A stretch of 64,000 nucleotides of DNA from JAICXG01 sp036825615 (GCA_036825615.1 DAISXY010000008.1:1-64000); one strand, 5' to 3'. Positions 40,504 to 49,501 are shown, counted from the stretch's first letter. Notes: a model not told the origin generated them from the letters alone. A program made the numbers and translations.

Positions 40504-41217
40504 CTAGCCGTCCTTGCCGCGCGAACGTTCCCCGAAAATCGCCGTACCGACTCGAACGAGGGTTGCCCCTTCCTCAATCGCCACCAGATAATCGCCGCTC
40601 ATCCCGATTGAGAGCTGCGGCAGGCGCACGTTCAAACCACTCTCCAGCTCGTCGCGCAGCTCGCGCAGCATCACGAAGTAGCGGCGCGAGGCTTCCGCCT
40701 CCGGGGCGAGCGGAGGAATTGCCATCAGCCCTTCAGTCGTTAGGCGGCCTAACGAGAGAATCGCTTCCAGGTCGCGCCGCAGCGCCTCGGGTGTGAAGCC
40801 ATGTTTGCTCGCTTCCCCAGCGACGTTCACTTCGAGCAGGATGCGCGGCTGTATTCCTTCTTCCTCGGCGATCCGCTGCATGTCCTGGGCGACGGCGAGT
40901 GAGTCGATGCCATGAAATAGTTCGATGAGCGGCAGGGCGTGCCGAATCTTGTTCTTTTGCAGGTGGCCGATGAAATGCCAGCGCAAACGTGAGGGCAGGA
41001 GAGGAATCTTGGCTCGCGCTTCCTGCACCCGGCTTTCGCCGAAGAGCAACTGCCCGGCCTCCACCGCCGCCTGCACTTGCTCCGCCGGATGCGCTTTCGA
41101 GACCGCGACCAGCTCAATCTCCTCCGGTGAGCGCCCGCTTTTTTTTGCCGCCACGGCGATTCGCTCCCGCACCCGTTCGAGGTTGGCCGCGATTTCCTCC
41201 ATCGCCGAATTATTCAT
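40504..41217 (-). CDS. yggS: YggS/PROSC-type PLP-binding protein
   Basis: 237 aa from the ATG at 41217. LVAVSKAHPAEQ carries the PLP Lys. FGESRVQEARAKI, WHFIGHLQKNK and LSIGMSGDYLVAIEEGATLVRVGTAIFG are the family blocks. It keeps PLP homeostasis. Divergent from the cytochrome gene (94-bp gap). Two dispersed-motif copies lie head to head in one stretch encoding LSLGRLTTEGL, forming a 19-bp palindrome (40737-40755). Confidence 0.94.
   Translation of the reverse strand: MNNSAMEEIAANLERVRERIAVAAKKSGRSPEEIELVAVSKAHPAEQVQAAVEAGQLLFGESRVQEARAKIPLLPSRLRWHFIGHLQKNKIRHALPLIELFHGIDSLAVAQDMQRIAEEEGIQPRILLEVNVAGEASKHGFTPEALRRDLEAILSLGRLTTEGLMAIPPLAPEAEASRRYFVMLRELRDELESGLNVRLPQLSIGMSGDYLVAIEEGATLVRVGTAIFGERSRGKDG
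40737..40755. repeat. Dispersed 9-mer TCGTTAGGC: inverted pair and list of all copies
   Basis: TCGTTAGGCGGCCTAACGA is two facing copies with one base between. Exact plus copies start at 2128, 6592, 6878, 7566, 7862, 10723, 12986, 31115, 34088, 37426, 38735, 39349, 40737, 42251, 48425, 50353, 53557, 59438 and 60130. Exact minus copies (GCCTAACGA) start at 1331, 7085, 9803, 15505, 16049, 22806, 22997, 23782, 35857, 36088, 36777, 37975, 40747, 42691, 42838, 45205, 52131 and 56965. One-base variants start at 1879, 11474, 11741, 17238, 46332, 49083, 59604 and 61716. Counts were made by eye. Confidence 0.85.
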
Positions 41218-41311
41218 CGCGGCGCGGAAGGGGCAACCCCGGCCTGCGGCACGGCGGCAAGAAACGCGATTGGCGTTGTCAGCCCGGCAACAAAAACGGC
41301 ATGATGCCGCC

Positions 41312-42883
41312 ATGCGAAGAGTTCTCTGGCTGACTGCGGTGCCGCTCGTGATCGGGTTCCTCGCGTTCCTGGATTTTGAAGCGATGGCGAAGAACTCGCG
41401 CTCAACCTCGCGCGCTCAGGTGCCGGGCTGGTCGCAGGACGATCTCAATTTTTTCCTCCACGGCTCGATGGGCACGGAAATTTTTCCCGAGCCGGTCCTG
41501 CGCGCCTTCATCAAGACTTATCCCGAGCTGTTTCCGACGAGCGATCTCAGTCACCTCGGGTTAATCCCGGATCGCGATTTCGGCTGGCCGATCGGTTTTA
41601 GCCGCAAGCCGGCGGTGAAGCATCTCGGCAATCTGCCCGCCGTCGGGATCAACTGCGCCTCCTGCCATGTTTCCCAAATCACCTCCACGACCAGCGACAC
41701 GCCGATCCGGATTCTGGGCACGGCGAGCGATTTCAATGTCGAAGCTTTCTTCGGCTCAGTCCTCGGCGCGACCTTCAAAACTTCGGACCCGGCGAACATG
41801 AAAAAATTTCTCGCGACATATCTCGGGGCACCGCCGGCGGCTTTTGAGAAGGCGTGGCGTGAACAGGAGAACAAGATCGTCGCCACGATGCAGGATGATC
41901 CTTTCGGCGCGAAGGAGATCGAACCGGGCGAACTGCACCTTATCCCGACCGCGGATCTCCAGCCGCCCTTCGACTCCGAGGTCGATCTCGCCGCGCGCGC
42001 TCATGCGATGCTGCGCCTTTTCCACAACATTCGTGCGGTCCTGCACGTTCCCGATCAACCGCCCACGCAACTGCCGCCCGCCTCCGGTCCGGGCCGCAAC
42101 GATGCCTTCGGTTTGCTTTCCGCTTCGCTGCTCAATTCGCCCCAGCCGTATGCGCCGATCAAGTTTGGGATTGTCTGGAATGTGGCGAAACGGCCGTGGG
42201 TGCACTGGGACGGCAACACCCGTTCGCCAATCGCGCGCAATTTGCTCGCATCGTTAGGCCTGGGCGCCCCGCTCCACGGACACCGCGCCGATTTGAATTT
42301 CGCCGACGTCGAGCGGCAAACCGAGCTGACGGAAAACATCCGGCCGCCGCGTTATCCCTTCACGATCGACAACGGGCTGGCAGGAAGCGGGGCGAAACTC
42401 TTCGCCGCAAACTGTGCGCGTTGTCACACCGGACCGGAGAACGATCAGCGGCTGTATGCGGTTGCGGAGGTCGGCACTGATCCGCTGCGGGCGAATGCTT
42501 TCAATCAAAAGCAGGCGGATGGATTCAATCGTTTTCTCGCCGAGCTGGAACTAAAAGGCTACAGGCCGCCGAAGGAACCGGGCGTGCGCACGACCGGGAA
42601 ATATTTTGCCGAAAGCCTGAATGGAGTCTGGGCCCGCTCGCCCTATCTGCATAACGGCTCCGTCCGCACGATGGCGGAGTTGCTGACCGCGCCTAACGAA
42701 CGGGCGAAGACCTTTCATCGCGGCTCGCAACGCTTTGACCCCGCAGTGATGGGCTTCACCGATGAAGGCGCCTACGTTTTCGATACGACAACACCCGGTA
42801 ATTCCAATTCCGGCCATGACTACGGGACGAATCTTGCGCCTAACGAGAAGCGCGAGCTGGTTGAATACCTGAAGATGCTCTGA
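41312..42883 (+). CDS. Exported di-heme cytochrome c, RoxA-like family
   Basis: 523 aa from the ATG at 41312, which gives a membrane or signal segment (VLWLTAVPLVIGFLAFL). Two heme c sites: NCASCH (about residue 115) and NCARCH (about 370). SLNGVWARSPYLHNGSV near the C-terminus and the closing GHDYGTNL...EYLKML resemble the RoxA/RoxB rubber oxygenase and cytochrome c peroxidase superfamily. The exact reaction is unknown; RoxA members cleave polyisoprene, but many relatives have other roles. Motif copies: 42251 (ASLGLG), 42691 (APNER) and 42838 (APNEK). Confidence 0.85.
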   Translation: MRRVLWLTAVPLVIGFLAFLDFEAMAKNSRSTSRAQVPGWSQDDLNFFLHGSMGTEIFPEPVLRAFIKTYPELFPTSDLSHLGLIPDRDFGWPIGFSRKPAVKHLGNLPAVGINCASCHVSQITSTTSDTPIRILGTASDFNVEAFFGSVLGATFKTSDPANMKKFLATYLGAPPAAFEKAWREQENKIVATMQDDPFGAKEIEPGELHLIPTADLQPPFDSEVDLAARAHAMLRLFHNIRAVLHVPDQPPTQLPPASGPGRNDAFGLLSASLLNSPQPYAPIKFGIVWNVAKRPWVHWDGNTRSPIARNLLASLGLGAPLHGHRADLNFADVERQTELTENIRPPRYPFTIDNGLAGSGAKLFAANCARCHTGPENDQRLYAVAEVGTDPLRANAFNQKQADGFNRFLAELELKGYRPPKEPGVRTTGKYFAESLNGVWARSPYLHNGSVRTMAELLTAPNERAKTFHRGSQRFDPAVMGFTDEGAYVFDTTTPGNSNSGHDYGTNLAPNEKRELVEYLKML

Positions 42884-43004
42884 CCCGGTCTCGCTGCGCG
42901 GACGCGCGGAAGCGTATCCCCCGGAGGGAAAGAGTAGGGTGAGGCGAACACCACCGCCTTTGCTTTACCGTCCCTGCTTCCTCTTGTTCGAAGGAAAAAG
43001 GTAA

Positions 43005-43295
43005 GATCTCGTTGAGGGCGGGGAGACGTTTCTGGAGGGAGACGGGTTCAACGGCAGTGTTGCCCTTGGTTTGGGGTCAACCGATCTGGAGGAAGGGTCC
43101 GACAATTTTACTAATGGGCTATTGTATGGCGAAGGCCTTATGCTACCCTCCGCGGACTATTATTCATATCCTGCCGACAATGTGATCGCGCCGTTCACAG
43201 ATACGTCTGACGGTGGAGTAATTTCTGTAATAGCGTCTTTCGGTGGCCCACCTGGGGAGGTACAGCCAGTTATCCCCAAAATAATACAGCCGTAG
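43005..43295 (+). pseudogene. Fragment of an unrecognised protein gene
   Basis: An open frame of about 96 codons without a normal start (first in-frame TTG at 43071) runs DLVEGGETFLEGDGFNG ... IPKIIQP-stop. It is rich in Asp, Gly, Ser and Tyr, as in extracellular beta-rich proteins, and lies in an AT-richer stretch (42900-44630) unlike its surroundings. It may be the end of a lost gene brought in by transfer. The 120 bases before it hold nothing recognisable. Confidence 0.4.
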
Positions 43296-43455
43296 ATTTG
43301 GGGTATAAGCCCTACACCTAAGTTTGGCAATGTGAATCTTATGAACTCAGGGCAACGGGAAAGTCTGAGTAGGTGTGAATAAAACTATCTACCGCAGGAA
43401 TCACGTTACGTATAAGAGAGTGATCTCATTTACGACGGTAGAGCTGCGACTCCTG

Positions 43456-43977
43456 ATGAGGTGTTTGGCTATGCTCGGGATTGCGTTTTCATGCATTTCT
43501 GCGGCAACACCCGCTCCGTCGGCTGCTCCACGAGCCGCGCTTGAGAAGCTTGAACCGTTGCTCGGAACCTGGGCGGGCGAGGGAACGTACAGGTTTACTC
43601 CTGATGCTCAAGCATTCCATGGTAAAGTATTTGAACGGGTATATTGGTCCAAGGACCGCCAGTTCTTGATCTCCGATCAATGGGTCTACTTGCCGGCCGG
43701 ATGGGTACCGAAAATAGTAATTACAACATGGGACCCGATCGAGCAAAAATTTAGAGTTACTAACATCTTTCCAACAGGGACTTATTGCACGCTTATGACA
43801 CTCGACGGCGGTCAAAGATTCGAGGAGCGTAAGGACGGTGACCATACGACTAAGCTGTGGGTTCACTCAAAACAAGTGTCTCCAGATAAAAAGACGTTCC
43901 GCATCGAATGCTCGATCGATGACGGACCGAAGTGGACTTTTGGTGAAGGTACGTCGACAAAACGATCAGAGAGATGA
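43456..43977 (+). CDS. Exported DUF1579-like protein
   Basis: 173 aa from the ATG at 43456, giving a signal peptide (MRCLAMLGIAFSCISAATPA). The frame is open back to a GTG at 43375. Mature part: LEKLEPLLGTWAGEGTYRF, then FERVYWSKDRQFLISDQWVY, VITTWDPIEQKFRVTNIF and GGQRFEERKDG. This resembles DUF1579-type small beta-barrel proteins of unknown function. Base composition is AT-rich compared with genes on either side, and no dispersed motif is present, suggesting transfer. Confidence 0.65.
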   Translation: MRCLAMLGIAFSCISAATPAPSAAPRAALEKLEPLLGTWAGEGTYRFTPDAQAFHGKVFERVYWSKDRQFLISDQWVYLPAGWVPKIVITTWDPIEQKFRVTNIFPTGTYCTLMTLDGGQRFEERKDGDHTTKLWVHSKQVSPDKKTFRIECSIDDGPKWTFGEGTSTKRSER

Positions 43978-44169
43978 AAGGATGACAAAGGTCATCGCGC
44001 CAAACCATGTGAGGGCAAACACTCCGACATAAACAGGATCGAGTGAAAAAAATGTATTCGGGCCCCAATGTTTATTTGCCCAGTTTGTGGCGGCCCTCGC
44101 GGCAAGCATGGCTATTGGAACGCAGCAGAGGCCCAAAACAATGAACCCGAAAGCATCCCTGTTTGTCAT
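43966..44169 (-). CDS. Possible small two-helix membrane protein
   Basis: 67 aa. Two clear hydrophobic segments: about 8-26 (GFIVLGLCCVPIAMLAARA) and 45-65 (VYVGVFALTWFGAMTFVILS), with a short polar loop containing NKHWGPN. The frame overlaps the 3' end of the converging gene by 12 bp. No family recognised. The helix pattern makes it credible, but it lies in a disturbed AT-richer segment. About 155 bases beyond it toward the IS110 remnant hold nothing clear. Confidence 0.45.
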   Translation of the reverse strand: MTNRDAFGFIVLGLCCVPIAMLAARAATNWANKHWGPNTFFSLDPVYVGVFALTWFGAMTFVILSSL

Positions 44170-44324
44170 ATCTGTAATCAGCCCAGAATAGCTCGTTGCA
44201 GTCTAGGGCGCAACGAAGCCTGCCAAGCGGGTCGGGGAATTGAAGGCCTGGCGAAGGGGTCAGGTAACATGAAAGGAGTTCCTCGGAGCGTAAGCTCTGG
44301 GCAAAAAGAAAGGGAACTGTTTTT

Positions 44325-44632
44325 ATGAACTACCTTGGGATCGATATCCAGAAGAAGTATAGCGTGCTCTGTGCGCAGGATGAGCGCGGGCGGAAGCTAA
44401 AAGAGGCAAGGGTTGACGGGGAACAGTGGGAGCGAGTATGCGCGCTTTTTCGGCGCGTTGGAGGGCCGAGTAAAGCGGTCTTGGAAGCATCCTGGAACTG
44501 GGGCTGCACCCATGACTTACTCGAAGAGATCGAGGTCGTGGAAGAGGTGGTCCTGGCTCACCGCTCAAGACGCGGCTGATTGCCGATGCCCAGATCAAAA
44601 CCGATCGGCTGGATGTCGATAGCTGGTGATCC
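44325..44632 (+). pseudogene. IS110-family transposase remnant
   Basis: MNYLGIDIQKKYSVLCAQDE starts as IS110 transposases do (first DEDD acid in GIDIQKK). SKAVLEASWNWGCTHDLLEE follows. At about 44556 a 1-base loss shifts the frame; in the new frame comes LKTRLIADAQIKTDRLDVDS, the next conserved block. The match ends near 44632, so the C-terminal Ser domain is gone. Shine-Dalgarno-like GGAGTT and GGAAC lie upstream. Inactive N-terminal remnant, evidence of past insertion in this segment. Confidence 0.85.
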
Positions 44633-44662
44633 TTCTGCGTCGCGATTCGCCAAGCCTTTGCA

Positions 44663-45313
44663 CTAAAACTTGCGAATCGCCGGCACGTCGAGGATGCGGA
44701 TTTGCTCGGGTGGATTTTCCACCGCCCAGAGGAGCGCGGCCACCATTTGCGCAATTGTCACCAGCCCGAGCCGGCGCGCCGATTCCCGGCTGGATGGAAC
44801 CAGCCCCATCACCCAGTAAATCGGAAGAATTGCATAAGGCCACCAATGACCCGGCCCGAGCACATACCATGGCCTGAGGAACGTGCTCCGCATACCGGTC
44901 GCGCGCAGCATCGCTTCTCCCTCCTCGCGCACTGCGATGAAGGCCTGCATCGTCGGCGCCGGATGTGCCACGCTCAGGTAAACGAAATGCCGCACACCGG
45001 CCGCGCGCGCTGCTTTGCTCGCGACCTGGATCGAGACAAGATCGATGTCCTTAAATTGCTTCGCTTTCTTCGGGCTGGGATGCGGGGTGCCGATCAGGTG
45101 CACGAAGGTATCGGCTGGCGGGATTTGCGCGGCGTAGGAATCGAGCTCGAGCGGGTCGGCGATCACGCGCTCGACGTTCGATGGAAGATTTGCCTCGGAT
45201 CCCGGCCTAACGAGGGCCTGGACAGTATGCCCACGACTCGTCAGGGCGGGAATCAAACGCGAGCCGATGTAGCCGGTTCCGCCGGTGAGAAAGACTAATT
45301 TCGTCGCGGGCAT
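44663..45313 (-). CDS. NAD(P)-binding SDR-type oxidoreductase (NmrA/epimerase-like)
   Basis: 216 aa. The N-terminal Rossmann motif TGGTGYIGSRL (about 10-20) and HTVQALVRPGS fit an atypical SDR. VHLIGTPHPSP and VRHFVYLSVAHPAPTMQAFI follow. It lacks the YxxxK of classical SDRs, so it may be a redox sensor or a quinone/complex I assembly-type protein. Substrate unknown. A motif copy at 45205 encodes LVRPG. It is cut close on its 3' side by the IS110 remnant, but its end looks natural (ILDVPAIRKF-stop). Confidence 0.85.
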   Translation of the reverse strand: MPATKLVFLTGGTGYIGSRLIPALTSRGHTVQALVRPGSEANLPSNVERVIADPLELDSYAAQIPPADTFVHLIGTPHPSPKKAKQFKDIDLVSIQVASKAARAAGVRHFVYLSVAHPAPTMQAFIAVREEGEAMLRATGMRSTFLRPWYVLGPGHWWPYAILPIYWVMGLVPSSRESARRLGLVTIAQMVAALLWAVENPPEQIRILDVPAIRKF

Positions 45314-45574
45314 GACAGATTACAGCGAGCGTCGGCCCTGGTTTCAAGAGAAGAGAAGTGTTTGCGCGCTGGGTTGATGGGCCGCGTATTCGCTTGCGCG
45401 AAGATGCGGCGTATAGCCAAATCGCGGCGCCTGGTATGCGCGATACGGTTCGGTAATCGCGAGGTCCCTCGCCGCGCTTCGCCGGATCGGGATGACAACT
45501 CGGAGGTGCCCGGTTCGCGATCCTAAATCAGATAGCCCGCTCCGGAATGATGGGTCGTTTGCGCAGGCAGCGCG

Positions 45575-46279
45575 TCACGACTGTCCTAGCAATTCCATCA
45601 TTTCCTGCGCCAGCTTCGGGCCAAGGCCGGCTTCTTCGTGCTTGAAATAGACAAAGGTCTCCTTCCACTGCGTGGCGCTTTGCCTGACGAACTCGCTCCA
45701 GCGCTTCACATCGGCACTCGTGTAATCTTCGCGCCGCAAGCGCAGGTAACCGTAATCGGCAGTTACGATCTGAGGCGTGCTCAATTTCTCCGTGTCGGCG
45801 ATGCAAAGAGCGATGTTGCCGTTGCGCAGTAGTGAAAAAATCTCCTCATCGAGCCACGACTCATGCCGAAACTCGAAGGCCGCGCGCATCGTCGGCAACT
45901 CGCGCAGAAACGAGCTCAGAACCGCGGCGTCCTTTTTGAAATTTGGCGGGAGTTGAAAGAGCACGGGCCCAAGGCGCTGGCCCAGACCGGAGATCACCTG
46001 ACAGAAATAGCTCAGGTTATCCTTGCAATCGCGCAGCTTCGCCCAGTGAGTGATCTTTTGCGGCGCCTTGAGCGCGAAACGAAAATTCTCCGGGGTTTGC
46101 GTCTTCCAGTTCTCGATCGTCTTTGGGGCGGGGATGCGGTGGAAAGTGTAGTTGATTTCCGTCGTCGGCAGGCGCGCGGCGAAGTAGGCCAGCATCTTCG
46201 CGGCCGCTAAATCTTCCGGATAAAATTTCCCTTTCCACTCCGCGTATTGGAAACCGGAGGTGCCGATCCAGGTCTTCAT
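45575..46279 (-). CDS. DUF72-family protein (YecE-like TIM barrel)
   Basis: 234 aa from the ATG at 46279. IGTSGFQYAEWKGKFYPEDL, YAARLPTTEINYTFHR-type block (ARLPTTEINYTFHRIP), KAPQKITHW, VLFQLPPNF and FEFRHESW are the DUF72 signatures. It is a TIM-barrel protein of unknown enzymatic role, very widespread. The 261 bases before the next minus-strand gene (45314-45574) contain only one weak REP-like copy. Confidence 0.92.
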   Translation of the reverse strand: MKTWIGTSGFQYAEWKGKFYPEDLAAAKMLAYFAARLPTTEINYTFHRIPAPKTIENWKTQTPENFRFALKAPQKITHWAKLRDCKDNLSYFCQVISGLGQRLGPVLFQLPPNFKKDAAVLSSFLRELPTMRAAFEFRHESWLDEEIFSLLRNGNIALCIADTEKLSTPQIVTADYGYLRLRREDYTSADVKRWSEFVRQSATQWKETFVYFKHEEAGLGPKLAQEMMELLGQS

Positions 46280-46342
46280 GCGTATTTCAAGAACAGTGCC
46301 GCGGGCGAGGAGGAGTGACAACCGGCGTTAGTCGTTAGGGCG

Positions 46343-47305
46343 ATGTTAGTGCAGGGAAAGATGCAGACGAATTTCAGCCGGAGACGCGATCTAGATGAGA
46401 TGGAAAGCGAAGGCGAGTCCGGGGGGATCTGGCAGTTGCTGAAGAACACCGGGATGGAGTGGTGGAACGATAACACTTTTCGGCTCGCCGCTTCGCTCGC
46501 TTTTTACACGATTTTTTCCCTCGCCCCGGTACTGCTCATCGCGGTTGGGATTGCCAGCTTCTTTCTTGCGCGCCAGAACGCGGTCAACAAGATCGCGGCC
46601 CAGGTGCAGCAGCTAGCCGGTGCCGAAGGCGCAAAGGCCGTGCACCAGATCTTGCAATCGGCCAGCGGGATTGGTCAAGGAACCTGGGCGATCACGCTGG
46701 GTCTGATCACTCTTTTTCTCGGCGCCTCGGTTGTGTTTGCCGAATTGCAATCAGCTCTCAACCAGATCTGGGATGTCAAACCCGCTCCCCGCCGCGGTGT
46801 GATTCTCGATTACTTGATCGACCGGCTGCGTTCCTTTTCGATCGCGCTCGCGGTCGGTTTTCTCCTCCTCGTCTCGCTCGCGATTAGCGCGGCCTTGAGC
46901 GGAGTGCAGGATTACATGACCGCCTGGCTGCCGGCGCTGCCCTGGCTCTGGCAGGTGCTCAACAACGTCATTTCCTTCGTCCTCATCGCCGCGCTTTTCG
47001 CCGCGATTTACAAGTATTTGCCCGATGCCGTGATCCAATGGCGCGATGTCTGGATTGGCGCCGCCGTCACCTCCTTCCTTTTCACCGGCGGAAAATATCT
47101 CATCGGCCTCTATCTCGGACAGACCGCGGCCGGAAGTGCGTTCGGCGCCGCTGGTTCTTTGGTCGTGCTCCTGATCTGGATCTATTATTCGGCCCTGATC
47201 AGTTTCTTTGGCGCGGAGTTTACCCAAGTCTACGCGCGCCGCCGCGGACGGAAAATTAAAGCCAAGGAACACGCCCGCCGTGCCGGCAACAAGCCCGATG
47301 CCTGA
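46343..47305 (+). CDS. YihY/BrkB-family membrane protein
   Basis: 320 aa with about six membrane helices. FRLAASLAFYTIFSLAPVLLI and FGAAGSLVVLLIWIYYSALISFFGAEFTQVYA are diagnostic (given as two landmarks, each in its helix). The family was once called ribonuclease BN by mistake; a transport or lipid-flipping role is suspected. The next gene starts 8 bp before this one ends, so the pair is an operon. A variant motif copy (TCGTTAGGG, 46332) lies just before the start. Confidence 0.9.
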   Translation: MLVQGKMQTNFSRRRDLDEMESEGESGGIWQLLKNTGMEWWNDNTFRLAASLAFYTIFSLAPVLLIAVGIASFFLARQNAVNKIAAQVQQLAGAEGAKAVHQILQSASGIGQGTWAITLGLITLFLGASVVFAELQSALNQIWDVKPAPRRGVILDYLIDRLRSFSIALAVGFLLLVSLAISAALSGVQDYMTAWLPALPWLWQVLNNVISFVLIAALFAAIYKYLPDAVIQWRDVWIGAAVTSFLFTGGKYLIGLYLGQTAAGSAFGAAGSLVVLLIWIYYSALISFFGAEFTQVYARRRGRKIKAKEHARRAGNKPDA

Positions 47306-48398
47306 GGAAACAGCGGAGGAAAAACGAGAGCACGCCGCCACGAGCCGGCGCGTCTTGCGGACCGTCTTGATCACGCTCGGATTCGTCGCCATCGCTTTCC
47401 TCGCGCTCTATCTCCTGCATAACTTTGCCGATACACTCCTGGCGCTTTTCGGCGCGATTCTGTTCGGGGTTTTCCTCGATGGCGCGGCGGAATTGGTCCA
47501 ACGTTGGCTACGGTTGCCGCATTCGGCGGCGCTCACGCTCGTCGTCGTGGTGCTGGTCGGTTCGGTAGCGCTTTTCGGCTGGCTTAACGGCCCGCGGATT
47601 GCAGGCCAGGCGGAGCAGCTTGGTCGTCAGTTGCCGCAGTCGGCCGAGGTCATCCGCTCCTGGCTCAAGCAGACTGAGTGGGGCCGGGCCGTGCTCTCGA
47701 GCATGCCTTCGGCGGAGAAGACGCATCTTTCCCTGGAAGCAATTGTCGGCCCGGTTTCGCAGGTCTTCACGATTGTAACCGAGATCGCGGCTGGCCTCCT
47801 GATCATCTTTTTTATCGGGCTTTATCTTGCGGCCGAGCCGGACCTCTACGAACGCGGCTTCCTCGCTCTCTTCTCCCCGGAACACCGGATGCGCGGGCGC
47901 GAAGTGCTGGCGGCGGTGCGAAAGGCCCTGCGCTGGTGGCTGCTTGGGCAGGCCATTACCATGACCCTGCTCGGCACACTTACGACGATCGCGCTCTGGT
48001 TGATCAACATGCCGCTGGCGCTCGTCCTCGGGATCATCGCCGGGCTCTTTGTCTTTGTGCCTTATCTCGGCGCGGTCGCGGCCGCGATCCCGGCCTGTCT
48101 TCTCGCCTTGATGGAAAGCCCGATGAAAGCAGTCTGGGTGGCGGTGATCTACACCGGGATCCACGTCCTGGAAGGTTACACCATCACTCCCTATGTGCAG
48201 AAACATGCGGTCGAACTTCCGCCCGCCCTGCTTCTTTCGGTTCAGGTTTTGTCAGGAACATTCTTTGGGCTGCTCGGGGTAATTTTTTCCACGCCACTCG
48301 TGGTTGTGGTTATTGTGCTTGTGCAAACTCTCTATCTCCAGGACGTGCTCGGGGAACGGATCGCGCTCCTCGGCGAACATGGCGATCACCAGTCGTGA
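47298..48398 (+). CDS. AI-2E family transporter (PerM/YdiK-like)
   Basis: 366 aa from the ATG at 47298, overlapping brkB by 8 bp. About eight hydrophobic segments: the N-terminal group (VLITLGFVAIAFLALYLL, TLLALFGAILFGVFLDG), a soluble stretch (about 100-150), then the C-terminal group with GIIAGLFVFVPYLGAV, which is the conserved PYLG block. The family includes TqsA (AI-2 exporter) and Na+/H+ antiporter-like members; the substrate here is unknown. A second member is at 61144-62358. Confidence 0.9.
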   Translation: MPEETAEEKREHAATSRRVLRTVLITLGFVAIAFLALYLLHNFADTLLALFGAILFGVFLDGAAELVQRWLRLPHSAALTLVVVVLVGSVALFGWLNGPRIAGQAEQLGRQLPQSAEVIRSWLKQTEWGRAVLSSMPSAEKTHLSLEAIVGPVSQVFTIVTEIAAGLLIIFFIGLYLAAEPDLYERGFLALFSPEHRMRGREVLAAVRKALRWWLLGQAITMTLLGTLTTIALWLINMPLALVLGIIAGLFVFVPYLGAVAAAIPACLLALMESPMKAVWVAVIYTGIHVLEGYTITPYVQKHAVELPPALLLSVQVLSGTFFGLLGVIFSTPLVVVVIVLVQTLYLQDVLGERIALLGEHGDHQS

Positions 48399-48535
48399 GC
48401 AACGCGCCTCACCAACTCCTTTGCTCGTTAGGCACACCCGAACCTGCGCTGAGGCAACCTGTAGCTCTTGCCTGACAGGCGGCTAAGAAAATGCCGGTTG
48501 ACGAGCGCCGGGCGAAGCGATTAACTCTCGCCTCC

Positions 48536-49501
48536 ATGCGAAAGTTGCTCCTTCCCGTGCTCCTGCTTGGCGCGAGCTTCCTCGGTGCTCCCAGTCACGC
48601 CGCCGTTTCCCTTACGCCGCTCGACGCTTTTGTCGTGTCGCACGGCTATGGCGGAGCGCAGTTCGTGAGTGTCGAAAATACCTATCGGCTGCCGGTTAAA
48701 CTCAATGGGACAGTGGGCGATCTCACCATCGACACGGGGGCAGCCGGTACCGTTATTTTCAAAGCCAGAGTCAAGAAGTTCGGTCTTTTGGCGACGGAAA
48801 CGAAGGAGCCGGTCAACGGCGTTTTTGGCAAGAGCGCGGAGAAGCTCAGCATTGTTACGATTCCGCAATTGGCGATGGGCAATCTCACTCTCATGAATGT
48901 CAAGGCCGCCGTTGTCTCGGACTGGAACAGCCGTGCGCTTTACCGCCCGTATGGGCTTTCCGATGGCTTGCTCGGCCTCCCCGAGATGTTCAAATACGGG
49001 ATGGTCCTGGATTTGAAGAATCACCTCCTCCTCGCCCATCCCGGTGGGCGGGTGAGCGCGGTTTCGGACGGCATTCGTTCTATCCTAACGAGTCAAGGAT
49101 ATAGCGCGGTCCCTCTGTCAGTTGTTGCCGGTCACCTTCAGGTGCCGGCGGTGGTCAATGGCACCTCGTGCAAGCTGGTGGTGGATACGGGAGCATACTT
49201 TACTGTCCTTGACCGCACATTCGCCCGTCAGGCGCGGATTGGTGGCTATGACACCGGGTTGAATGCCCAGGGCCTGGGCACGAATGGACGCGGCATGGGT
49301 TACGCCCATTTCGACGAGCTCCGCATCGGCGATCTCACAATCCGGAGCGCCAGCGTCACAATCACCGCCCTCAACCCGGAAATCACCGCCGGGAAAAGCA
49401 AGGCTGCCGGTTTGCTCGGGGCGGAGTATCTCGGATTGCTCGGCGGCGTCTTCGATTTCAACAGCAACACCCTTTATCTGCACCCGGCAAAAAAGAAGTA
49501 G
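48536..49501 (+). CDS. Exported retropepsin-like protein with two aspartic-protease domains
   Basis: 321 aa from the ATG at 48536. Signal peptide about 1-23 (LLLPVLLLGASFLGAPSHAA). Two similar halves each carry a DTGA motif: DLTIDTGAAGTVIF (about 78) and KLVVDTGAYFTVLD (about 220). LSDGLLGLPEMFKYGMVLDL and GLLGAEYLGLLGGVFDFNSN are matching second loops. So one chain seems to carry a tandem of retropepsin-type lobes, like a pepsin but from bacterial gag-asp type units. The target is unknown. The 137 bases before it contain a motif copy (48425). Confidence 0.8.
   Translation: MRKLLLPVLLLGASFLGAPSHAAVSLTPLDAFVVSHGYGGAQFVSVENTYRLPVKLNGTVGDLTIDTGAAGTVIFKARVKKFGLLATETKEPVNGVFGKSAEKLSIVTIPQLAMGNLTLMNVKAAVVSDWNSRALYRPYGLSDGLLGLPEMFKYGMVLDLKNHLLLAHPGGRVSAVSDGIRSILTSQGYSAVPLSVVAGHLQVPAVVNGTSCKLVVDTGAYFTVLDRTFARQARIGGYDTGLNAQGLGTNGRGMGYAHFDELRIGDLTIRSASVTITALNPEITAGKSKAAGLLGAEYLGLLGGVFDFNSNTLYLHPAKKK

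Noticed and set aside
39433..40611. Plus-strand frame of 392 codons over DUF4864 and DUF971 genes
   Set aside because: It runs through a composite inverted repeat and is antisense to two recognisable families.
44068..44328. Plus frame starting MFICPVCGGPRGKHG with two CxxC pairs
   Set aside because: The Cys pattern is tempting, but the frame then becomes unstructured, lies antisense to a credible two-helix ORF, and ends in the IS110 leader.
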